Source of the DNA: G965279335 sp965279285
GTDB taxonomy: Bacteria > Pseudomonadota > Gammaproteobacteria > DSM-16500
Length of the DNA: 64,000 bases
Direction of reading: 5' to 3'
Assembly: GCA_965279285.1 (NCBI GenBank)
Contig: OZ257148.1
Location: 1,240,001 to 1,304,000, forward strand
In this document: one piece after another, positions 44,345 to 51,138 of the stretch
Layout of the letters: every line of letters starts with the position of its first letter
Position numbering within the stretch: position 1 is the stretch's first letter
Made by a program: the position numbers and the translations under genes
Notes under the pieces: model-generated
Databases searched by the model: none
What the model was told of the DNA's origin: nothing
What the model saw: only the letters and a program-made list of their open reading frames with translations

Positions 44345-44653
44345 GTGTCTGATATCTCTGATAATTATATTCTGCGCCCAATTCAATCCAATGATGATAC
44401 CAAAAAGCTCTCTTTAGGAGATGCTAATTTTCTTCCATTAAAAACTTTTCTTCAGAAAAATGCTTTTGATTTTCATCATGGTGAGATTGCTAAGACGTAT
44501 GTTCTTTTGAATCAGGAAATAATGCCAAATAGAATTTGGGGTTATATCACTTTGATGAATAGCGAAATTGTATTGAATGAAGGTCAGCGTCCGCAAGAAC
44601 CTTTTAGCTTGCTGGATATAGGTTGCCTTATGCGTCTGGTTATTCACCGTTAG
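44345..44653 (+). pseudogene. GNAT acetyltransferase-like, truncated
   Basis: The 102-residue frame starts at a GTG with ATAAGG seven bases upstream. The N-terminal half (ILRPIQSNDDTKKLSLGDANFLPLKTFLQKNAFDFHHGEIAKTYVLL and IWGYITLMNSEI) matches GNAT-type tRNA-acetylating toxins. The acetyl-CoA pyrophosphate loop (RxxGxG/A) expected after about residue 85 is missing; the frame instead ends in unrelated sequence (LLDIGCLMRLVIHR). It has lost its catalytic half and is probably inactive. Confidence 0.65.
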
Positions 44654-44808
44654 GGAATAGAACCATAGCTCTTTTTTGGTGTAATTTGTTTGAAACTCAA
44701 CATGGGTATCGTTATAACGCCCCAATAAATTCCGCCATGCTCTTTTTGTTTCCTCTGCTATTTCCTCATTGTTTTCCACCCATAAACTGTTAGCCTTACT
44801 TTAACTTA
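44654..44808. other. Sequence between two broken genes
   Basis: No plus-strand gene is present. The minus strand is open from about 44779 down to 44438 (starting ENNEEIAEETKRAWRNLLGRYNDTHVEFQ), partly antisense to the GNAT fragment. The unmatched portion may be an insert of unknown origin or chance. Confidence 0.3.
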
Positions 44809-45167
44809 TTGATAGGAGACAATATATATGAAGAGAAGGGAGCTAGCCCAAGAGGCAACTGTCCGGAATTTCCAGACAGTTCAAAAAGAAGGCAATGGCT
44901 TGCTATTGATCCTAAAGGTGTTGTTGGTGAAGCAGAATTTGAAATTGCAGCGTTTGATTTTATGTATATTAGTGAGCTTGCTAAAAAAATAATGCAAAGG
45001 ATATCGTTGAAGCTAGGCTCGCTTTGCTTGCTCAGAAAGCAAATCTTAAGTTACAACGAATTAAAGATTGGATGTTTGTTCGTCTTGTTTTAATGGCTGC
45101 TTGGCATGTAGAAGATAATACGGATCCTAGTTGGGCAATAAAATTAGCGGAAAAATTGTATGTATAA
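44809..45167 (+). pseudogene. APH(6)/hydroxyurea-type phosphotransferase, C-terminal remnant
   Basis: The stretch SSKRRQWLAIDPKGVVGEAEFEIAAF (about 44878-44955) matches the metal-binding region of the streptomycin 6-kinase family (PF04655), which contains IDPKGVVG. After a frameshift in the A-run near 44986, the next frame continues ...AKDIVEARLALLAQKANLKLQRIKDWMFVRLVLMAAWHVEDNTDPSWAIKLAEKLYV and stops at 45165-45167. The N-terminal lobe and the catalytic HGDLHxGN are missing. The original substrate cannot be told from the remnant. Confidence 0.7.
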
Positions 45168-45190
45168 ACTAGATGTTTGGAGATTACAAT

Positions 45191-46117
45191 ATGTCTAATA
45201 CAAAATCTGCTTCATTAACACACCTAGGTCCAGATAGGTTAAATAAAGCAGAGATTTCACGCGAGTTTCAATTAATAAAAGAGCAATTAGAACGTGAATT
45301 TAAAGATAATCCTAATAAAAAGGCTGAGTTGTTGCAGACGCTTGATGCACTTTCAGAGTTTGAGTTAGGAAGGTTTTTAATTAAAAATAAATCGCTGAGT
45401 GGTTATTGGACTTGGTATGTTATTTGCGGCTTTAATGATTATTTAATCACTTCACCTGTTGAAAAGTATTTAATAGAAAAAGCGCCTACAATTTTGGCAA
45501 CAAGACAGCGATTTGAAATATTTCAATCTTTGTTGAGGCAATATATTAAATCCAATAATGTCGTATGTTCCTTACCTTGTGGCGTGATGGCAGATTTGTT
45601 GACGTTAAATCTTTCTGAAGAAATTAATCGGGTTCATTTTGTTGGGATTGATTTAGATGCCGCTGTTTTTGATTTAGCAAAATCCTTAGCAAAGCAACGT
45701 AAAGTACAAGCATCATGTGAATTTTTTCAGCAAGATGCTTGGAGTCTTAATTTTAAGGATAAATTTGATTTAATTACGACAAATGGCCTAAATATTTATG
45801 AAAAAGATGATAACAAGGTTGTCGCATTGTATAAAGGTATGTGGACTGCTTTAAAAAGCCAAGGTCGATTAATTTGCAGCGCGCTAACGCCGCCGCCAAC
45901 AATGACGACTGATTGCGAGTGGGATATGGATAAAATTAACCAAGATGATTTAGAAGCTTCGATGACAATTTTCAAAAATATTTTAGGAGTAACTTGGTCT
46001 AGTTTTCGCAGCTCAACAAAAACCTGTGCACAATTACGTGAGGCTGGTTTTGATAATATTGAAATTTACTGGGATCGGCAAAAAATGTTTCCTACTTTTT
46101 TGGCAGGGAAGCGGTAA
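45191..46117 (+). CDS. SAM-dependent methyltransferase-like protein
   Basis: The 308-residue protein has an N-terminal helical part and then a Rossmann-type methyltransferase core: VVCSLPCGVMADLLTL (motif I), VHFVGIDLDAAVFDLAKSLA (acidic strand end), CEFFQQDAWSL and FDLITTNGLNIY. It ends with a long helix and the AQLREAGFDNIEIYWDRQKMFPTF segment common to this fold. GGAG at 45177-45180 suits the ATG at 45191; an ATG at 45173 is also in frame. The substrate is unknown. It sits between decayed genes and may be foreign. Confidence 0.75.
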   Translation: MSNTKSASLTHLGPDRLNKAEISREFQLIKEQLEREFKDNPNKKAELLQTLDALSEFELGRFLIKNKSLSGYWTWYVICGFNDYLITSPVEKYLIEKAPTILATRQRFEIFQSLLRQYIKSNNVVCSLPCGVMADLLTLNLSEEINRVHFVGIDLDAAVFDLAKSLAKQRKVQASCEFFQQDAWSLNFKDKFDLITTNGLNIYEKDDNKVVALYKGMWTALKSQGRLICSALTPPPTMTTDCEWDMDKINQDDLEASMTIFKNILGVTWSSFRSSTKTCAQLREAGFDNIEIYWDRQKMFPTFLAGKR

Positions 46118-46585
46118 CGGTTGCAGAGCAGGCTATAAAATAATCTCGCTTAAAATATGTTGTTTAAAAAATGGGGATGTTTATACTATTTATAACACGT
46201 CCCGCTCCTCTACATTGAAAAATGCACGAGCGGATTTTCTTTCTATAACAAACCCTTTTTATCCCATTTGGGTGCAAAATATAACACTTTTCGTTATATT
46301 ATGCAACCCGTAGGGATAATTATTATAGTCCCATTTTTCGCTTTTCAATCTCATATTTTTGTAAATTAATTAAATTGTTCTGTGTATCAATGAGCTCTAA
46401 AATAGCCTTACCTTAACTTATTTGATCCTTTGTAGCTCATATATACACCTCTTCTTGTCGATACCAAATACTAAAAGCTTCTGCTTTGGTTGTTAGCAAA
46501 AGATTAATAAAAGGTTATTTATCTGGAAAAATTTTAGAAATAAGGCGTAGTTCACGATTTAGTTGACCTAATATATTTAATAGCT
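46118..46585. other. Non-coding stretch with a hairpin
   Basis: No gene is visible. An imperfect palindrome at about 46270-46312 (GGGTGCAAAATATAAC ... GTTATATTATGCAACCC) may act as a terminator for the methyltransferase or be a repeat. The remainder is AT-rich. Confidence 0.45.
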
Positions 46586-46700
46586 TTATTTAATTGCCGC
46601 ATATACAGCTCTAGCAATCACAATATCCTGTACAGCGAGCCCAGTAAGATCAGCAATCGTAATTTGCTCATCTGAAGTACGCTTTGGGCGGGTGCTTAAT
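46586..46700 (-). pseudogene. Ornithine cyclodeaminase family, C-terminal remnant
   Basis: On the minus strand the frame reads RPKRTSDEQITIADLTGLAVQDIVIARAVYAAIK and stops at 46586-46588. This is the conserved end of ornithine cyclodeaminase/mu-crystallin proteins (ADLTGxxVQDI). The rest of the gene is gone. It follows an aminotransferase remnant that follows the regulator gene on the same strand. Confidence 0.65.
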
Positions 46701-46701
46701 A

Positions 46702-46794
46702 TTATGTTTCAGGGTCAGATGATCCCATCATAAAAGGCGCAGCAAATTCATATTTTGCAAAATACTCTTCTAATTTAAATGGTGGTAATAACAT
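46702..46794 (-). pseudogene. PLP-dependent aminotransferase, N-terminal remnant
   Basis: The 30-codon frame starts MLLPPFKLEEYFAKYEF and continues AAPFMMGSSDPE, the typical start of class I/II aminotransferases with the KLExYFAKYEF motif. It then stops and is joined directly to the cyclodeaminase end, showing an internal deletion. The ATG is two bases from the regulator stop. Confidence 0.65.
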
Positions 46795-46796
46795 AT

Positions 46797-47411
46797 TTAC
46801 TCCGCTTTTTCTGTATCTGATAAGTAGTTATAAATAGTAGCTCTTGAAACGCCAATTATCTGAGCAATATAAAGTGCTGCGTTTTTAGCTGTAAAAGCAC
46901 CATTTTTATGAAGATGTTCTATGAGTTCTTTTTTTTCTGTGCGGTTTAATGTTTCTAATGTGAGATGGCGTTCATTTAAATAAGTGTGTATATAGGTATT
47001 AATTTTTTCTTGCCAGTCGTCTTTGAATAAAGGCTCGAGTTGTGAAGTAAGTGTATCGTTACTGATAAAGCTAGCGATTAAATTGTTAAATTTTTCTAAT
47101 TTTGAAATGTCTAAATTAATGCATAGCATCCCAACAGCATGGCCTTTGTCATCACGAATAATGCTGCTAACAGACTTTAGTTTTTTGCCGTCCCGATTGA
47201 TTTTTTCATAGGGGCCTACGCAGTCTTCTAGCTTGGACATTTCTTCTTGAGTAAGCAAAGAAGAGTCACCAACCCGTCTCTTTGAGAAAGGGTGGTATAT
47301 CGCTGCAATTTGATTTTTTTTAATATCATGAATGACCACTTCTGCGTGTGGGTGCAAAAGTTGTTGAATAGCTTCAGCGGTTGGTAATATATTTTTAATT
47401 GCTTTTATCAT
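46797..47411 (-). CDS. YheO-like PAS/helix-turn-helix transcriptional regulator
   Basis: The 204-residue protein has an N-terminal YheO-type PAS domain (LHPHAEVVIHDIKKNQIAAIYHPFSKRRVGDSSLL, then GKKLKSVSSIIRDDKGHAVGMLCINLDIS) and a C-terminal helix-turn-helix (AALYIAQIIGVSRATIYNYLSD). AGG lies eight bases before the ATG at 47411; an in-frame start at 47441 is less likely. It heads the remains of an aminotransferase/cyclodeaminase operon, probably its former target. Such regulators often govern amino acid catabolism genes, but the ligand is unknown. Confidence 0.85.
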   Translation of the reverse strand: MIKAIKNILPTAEAIQQLLHPHAEVVIHDIKKNQIAAIYHPFSKRRVGDSSLLTQEEMSKLEDCVGPYEKINRDGKKLKSVSSIIRDDKGHAVGMLCINLDISKLEKFNNLIASFISNDTLTSQLEPLFKDDWQEKINTYIHTYLNERHLTLETLNRTEKKELIEHLHKNGAFTAKNAALYIAQIIGVSRATIYNYLSDTEKAE

Positions 47412-47485
47412 AAAATGACCTATATAAATAATTATAGCCATTTTAGTCTAAATTGGACTTTATTGTCAGGTGCGCCGTTGCCTAT

Positions 47486-48577
47486 TTAAAGCCCGGCCAT
47501 TAAATCGCCCCTAAAAGCAGAATCTGGCACACTGTCCATATATGTTTTTGCTTTTTCCATCCCCTCTTTCATTGCTTTGCAGATCTGATGAACAGCAAAT
47601 CCTTCTACACAATTAGGGTTATGAAAGATAACCGGCGTGAATCCATTTTCTAAAAGTAATTTATTACAAATAATTAACATGGTTCGCATATTATGGTCAA
47701 GAGATGGGTGCAGTAATTCAGCTTTTTGAATAAACTTTGCGATAGCAAACAATTTTGTCTCATCATTATTTGCACTTTTAATTTCGCTTTTGAATTCGTC
47801 GATGAATGACTTTAGCTTCACTAATACAACATCACCTACCAATCGAATATCTTTTTTGCCCTCGTGAATCCAAGATTTAGGAAGTACTGCTGCAGTAATA
47901 TCTTTTGCTTCAAGATCGGGAACAGGAGAAACAATGTCACTTAAATTTGTAAGGATTTCTTTGGCTCCCTCTTCTGTAATACATCCGTTACTGATTCTTA
48001 CTGTAGTTGTTTGTTTCTTAATGCCAAGAGAAGTATCATATTTATTTTTAGCTGCTATATCATGAATGGTAATGACCATTTCAGCAGTTAATGGTTGATG
48101 AAGTGTTCTCTCCATATATAAATAGGCTTTGCGTGTATTTGCTAAGTATCCAGGTTCTCCACGGTGATCGTCTCTTTCATTATCAAAAATCATAGGATTA
48201 TTATCCGCTTGATTTTTGCCATCAATAAAAAGTCGCCATAGTTCTTTTCTTGGGTAGGTGGATCTTGTTTGTGGAGTAAGAAATTCTTGTTTCATTTCTA
48301 AATAAAGATATAAACCTTGGGCTTCTATTTTTAATTCTCGGAGCTCGATTTTTTTAATATCAATATTCGTGATATGGTCTGACTTTTTTTTAGGATCAGG
48401 TTTGTTTTCGGCTAAAAATTGCTTGTATTCTTCTTCTGCTCGTTTAATGTTTTTTTGTACTTTTGCTATTTTTTTATCGAGTGTTATAATTTCTTTATTA
48501 AGGTGTTTTTCTTCTTTTTCTAAAGGGATAAGTTCTTCATGAATTGAATCAAGTAATAGATTTCGTTTAAAAAACAT
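47486..48577 (-). CDS. Fic-like protein with degenerate HPxxDxNxR motif, effector candidate
   Basis: The 363-residue protein starts with a coiled-coil region (about residues 10-60, ending in DPKKK). A helical segment with AYLYMERTLHQPLTAEMVITIHDIAA (about 151-176) resembles the Fic-domain lead-in. The motif HPSLDHNMRT (residues 290-299) lines up with the Fic signature HPFxxGNGR: His, Pro, Asp, Asn and Arg are kept, but the two Gly are His and Met. Fic enzymes transfer AMP or related groups to proteins, but activity here is uncertain because the anion-binding Gly residues have changed. GAGG lies upstream of the ATG. The coiled coil and the host-type context suggest a translocated protein. Confidence 0.65.
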   Translation of the reverse strand: MFFKRNLLLDSIHEELIPLEKEEKHLNKEIITLDKKIAKVQKNIKRAEEEYKQFLAENKPDPKKKSDHITNIDIKKIELRELKIEAQGLYLYLEMKQEFLTPQTRSTYPRKELWRLFIDGKNQADNNPMIFDNERDDHRGEPGYLANTRKAYLYMERTLHQPLTAEMVITIHDIAAKNKYDTSLGIKKQTTTVRISNGCITEEGAKEILTNLSDIVSPVPDLEAKDITAAVLPKSWIHEGKKDIRLVGDVVLVKLKSFIDEFKSEIKSANNDETKLFAIAKFIQKAELLHPSLDHNMRTMLIICNKLLLENGFTPVIFHNPNCVEGFAVHQICKAMKEGMEKAKTYMDSVPDSAFRGDLMAGL

Positions 48578-48713
48578 AGCATTATCCTCATTTTTGGTGC
48601 TTATAATTATTTTAATTGTATCATATTATCGATAAGGTGTGGCCTTGTATTAATGTTAATTTCGTGTATGTTAACAAAAACATTTTTTAAAGTTCGAGTA
48701 CAGGGCGAGTGAT

Positions 48714-49343
48714 ATGAAGTTTGTGACTTTAATTGCTATCTTTTTATCTTTATTAGGCTGTATAAAAGCAAATGCTACTTCAATAAATGCTAAAAACAAA
48801 TATCCCTACGTTTTATTGGGCAATACCGATTATGGTATCCTTAATGAGGATGACTTGGGTGCTTTTAGTTGGGGGCGAGAGCGGCGTCCCTTTAATCCAA
48901 AAAGTAGTATGGGATATTACTGGCAATGCTTTCCTCGAGAAGTTATTAAAATTATACTTAAAGATATAGGCACATCGTCTGCTGAAGTTGGTGGGAAAGA
49001 AAATATAGCCGATTTAAATATTGAAGTTTGGATAAATCCTAACCTTATTTATGAATATGAGATGAGAGCACGATGGCCTGTTGCTGATTTTGAAAAAAGA
49101 TTTAATAAGTGGCGCAACATAATGAAGCAGGAAAAATATGTCTGTCTAGCTGGAGAATATGTAAATTACGAACATAAAACATCAAATGGAATGGAAACAG
49201 ATGTATATGGTTGGATTTTTGAAAAAATAAAAACGAAAAAAGGTTGTGATTCATATTTGTTTAATTGTCATCAGACCTACCAAGAATATTTGCAAGAAAA
49301 GTCTAAACGCCAATTTAACCGTTCATTAAATAGTTCACTCTAG
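48714..49343 (+). CDS. Secreted protein of unknown function
   Basis: The 209-residue product has a signal peptide (MKFVTLIAIFLSLLGCIKANA). The LLGC could be a lipobox or part of an ordinary signal with cleavage after ANA. The mature part is rich in aromatic residues and carries several Cys (for example CFPRE, VCLAGEY, GCDSYLFNCHQT) that could form disulfides. No family is recognised. GGGCGAG lies upstream of the ATG. The TAG stop at 49341-49343 lies in CTAGCTGATGAATAGTTAC, which resembles a repeat terminus. Confidence 0.6.
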   Translation: MKFVTLIAIFLSLLGCIKANATSINAKNKYPYVLLGNTDYGILNEDDLGAFSWGRERRPFNPKSSMGYYWQCFPREVIKIILKDIGTSSAEVGGKENIADLNIEVWINPNLIYEYEMRARWPVADFEKRFNKWRNIMKQEKYVCLAGEYVNYEHKTSNGMETDVYGWIFEKIKTKKGCDSYLFNCHQTYQEYLQEKSKRQFNRSLNSSL

Positions 49344-49358
49344 CTGATGAATAGTTAC
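49340..49358. repeat. Probable solo terminus of the palindromic repeat
   Basis: CTAGCTGATGAATAGTTAC differs by one base from the terminus CTAGCTGCTGAATAGTTA seen at 5722-5739. No core or second arm is present. Confidence 0.5.
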
Positions 49359-49404
49359 TTCATATGACTGAAAAAATATTAACATGGCGGTTGATAACTT
49401 GGCT

Positions 49405-50358
49405 CTACTTATTAAGAATATTTAAACGCAGTTTAATTAAATTATAAAATTGTTCTTTTAGTTTGTCATTGAGAAAGCTTAGCTGAATTTTATGCTCCCA
49501 TGGTAAAAGATATGCAGTCATGGATTCAAGCGTGTTTTGGATAACTTTTTTAGAGATATTAAGATTCTCCCCGAATGTAAAAAAGTCTTTTTTCTGAAGA
49601 TTATGCTTTTTCCCATTTAAAGAAAGAGCTAAATCTTCAGGATCAGTCTTAGCAGGGATAATTAAGCGAGTTGATAAAAGGTCATAACAAGGTGCTAATG
49701 TAATGTTGGTAATGTCTTCAGTAATTAAACTAAAGTTTTTTAAATGCATGTCTGCATTGCCAGTAATAAAGCAAAATAAAAGTAATTCAAAAAACTTAAG
49801 AAGTTCTTCTCCTGGAGTTGTTGCATATCGATAAATAACTTTTCCAACTTTTTCGTAAGAGCTTTTGTACTTGTCTTCAGTTAATTTATGTGACAGCTGA
49901 CATAAATCTTCAACGGCAATTTTTTTCTTTCCATCGCGATCAAAACGTTTTGTAATATATACTAAATTACCATCCGGCATTGGTAAAAGACCATGCAATG
50001 CAACTTTTAATTTTGCAATATTAGCTAAATGCATTGTTAAATCTTCAATTTCTGGCATAAAAGGATATTCAGAGGTGGGTGGTTTTAAAATATAGTCTCC
50101 CCCAAGATAGCCAACAATGGTTAGTCGTTTTCGGTTGTGATTTTCTGTTTTTGCTAGTGAAAGAAATAGTTTCTTTTGAACTCCGGGTATTCCTTTTTTT
50201 TGTTTGATAAGTTCAAGAGCCATGAGTTCAATTTTTTTATTATTAAAATCAATTTCAGGCGGTTGTTCTGAACCAAATAATTTTTTTAAACAAGCAGAAT
50301 GGAGGTGTGATTTTTCAGTCGTTAATTCATAGCAAATATAGCAGTTGTTATGTTTCAT
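49405..50358 (-). CDS. hipT: HipT-type serine/threonine kinase toxin (HipA C-terminal domain)
   Basis: The 317-residue kinase begins with a small Cys/His module (CYICYELTTEKSHLHSACLKKLFG) and has KKGIPGVQKKLFLSL as its Gly-rich loop (residues 54-68). The catalytic region is ITGNADMHLKNFSLI (Asp 203, Asn 208), followed by the metal-binding APCYDLLSTRL. The loop lacks the usual autophosphorylated Ser (Gly 56 in its place). It is the third gene after the HipB- and HipS-like genes, as in tripartite HipBST toxin-antitoxin operons, where HipT phosphorylates an aminoacyl-tRNA synthetase. The ATG at 50358 overlaps the hipS stop by 11 bases; an ATG at 50367 is in frame. Confidence 0.88.
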   Translation of the reverse strand: MKHNNCYICYELTTEKSHLHSACLKKLFGSEQPPEIDFNNKKIELMALELIKQKKGIPGVQKKLFLSLAKTENHNRKRLTIVGYLGGDYILKPPTSEYPFMPEIEDLTMHLANIAKLKVALHGLLPMPDGNLVYITKRFDRDGKKKIAVEDLCQLSHKLTEDKYKSSYEKVGKVIYRYATTPGEELLKFFELLLFCFITGNADMHLKNFSLITEDITNITLAPCYDLLSTRLIIPAKTDPEDLALSLNGKKHNLQKKDFFTFGENLNISKKVIQNTLESMTAYLLPWEHKIQLSFLNDKLKEQFYNLIKLRLNILNK

Positions 50359-50671
50359 GAATAACACTCACATTACCAATGCAATCAGTGCATAAGTATA
50401 ATAGTAAACCCATTCGGTCTTTGTTATTTAATTTCCAGTTTTTAATTCCAATGTCCATTAGCCATCCTTCTGGAATAAGGCCATCAAAGAAAGGGAATAA
50501 AGCATCTGAAATATAAGCTTTTTCGCGCTTAGGAAGAGTTAAGCTAACAGGGGTGTTTTCTTCATTTGTAAGATAATCGGCATCGTATTCGAATGAATAT
50601 TCGCCTTCTGATGATTCTGTTAATTTACCGGCTAGTAAATTATTAACAAATATTTTTGCTGTACGTGTCAT
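50348..50671 (-). CDS. hipS: HipS-type protein (HipA N-terminal subdomain)
   Basis: The 107-residue protein has the HipA N-terminal subdomain 1: VNNLLAGKLTES.. EGEYSFEYDADYL and PVSLTLPKREKAYISDALFPFFDGLIPEGWL, ending in LLLYLCTDCIGNVSVI. In HipBST systems this separate piece acts as the antitoxin for HipT. Its ATG overlaps the hipB stop (ATGA) and its end overlaps hipT, so the three are one transcript with coupled translation. Confidence 0.88.
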   Translation of the reverse strand: MTRTAKIFVNNLLAGKLTESSEGEYSFEYDADYLTNEENTPVSLTLPKREKAYISDALFPFFDGLIPEGWLMDIGIKNWKLNNKDRMGLLLYLCTDCIGNVSVIHET

Positions 50672-50934
50672 TGGTCGGTCTCTTCAAAAGGTAGCAATTT
50701 TTTCTTTTTTAGAACCGGAGCTATTTCATAGCCAAAATAATTTAATACTTGTGTCACTTTATCAAGGCGTAAACTTTTTTTGCCTTGTTCAAGCTCTTTT
50801 AAAAATCGCAGGCCGACACCGACTCTTTTTGCAAATTCTGATTGTGTATATCCTAATTTTTTTCGCTTCACACGAACAAGATGAGCGATAGGGCCGGCGC
50901 TCTCGAATAATTCATTTAGGGTACGTTTCTTCAT
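50668..50934 (-). CDS. hipB: HipB-type helix-turn-helix DNA-binding protein
   Basis: The 88-residue protein carries an XRE-type helix-turn-helix (VRVKRKKLGYTQSEFAKRVGVGLRFLKELEQGKKSLRLDKVTQVLNYFG), followed by a basic tail. It is the first gene of the hipBST operon and is expected to autoregulate it. Three palindromic sites spaced about 40 bases apart lie directly upstream (50944-51049). The ATG at 50934 is the only likely start. Confidence 0.88.
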   Translation of the reverse strand: MKKRTLNELFESAGPIAHLVRVKRKKLGYTQSEFAKRVGVGLRFLKELEQGKKSLRLDKVTQVLNYFGYEIAPVLKKKKLLPFEETDQ

Positions 50935-50943
50935 TTCTTCATT

Positions 50944-51049
50944 ATAGCACCCGATCGGTTGTTATCAAGTAGATTTTTTAATTATAGCTACCGAAAGGGT
51001 ATTATAATATATGAAAATTGAAAATAGCACCCTAAATGGTGCTATTTTC
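50944..51049. promoter_or_regulatory. Three operator-like palindromes upstream of hipBST
   Basis: Sites ATAGCACCCGATCGGTTGTT (centre about 50954), ATTATAGCTACCGAAAGGGT (centre about 50995) and GAAAATAGCACC...GGTGCTATTTTC (centre about 51034) share TAGCACC/GGTGCTA-type half sites. The third has perfect 12-base arms. Spacing is about 40 bases. They probably bind HipB and may also affect the divergent Smr-Sel1 gene. Confidence 0.6.
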
Positions 51050-51138
51050 ATTTGAGCGTTTATTTGACGATATGGTAACTATACCAACAACAATAAGTTT
51101 GCTACAGTTATCTAACTTTCTAAATTAACAGGATTCTT

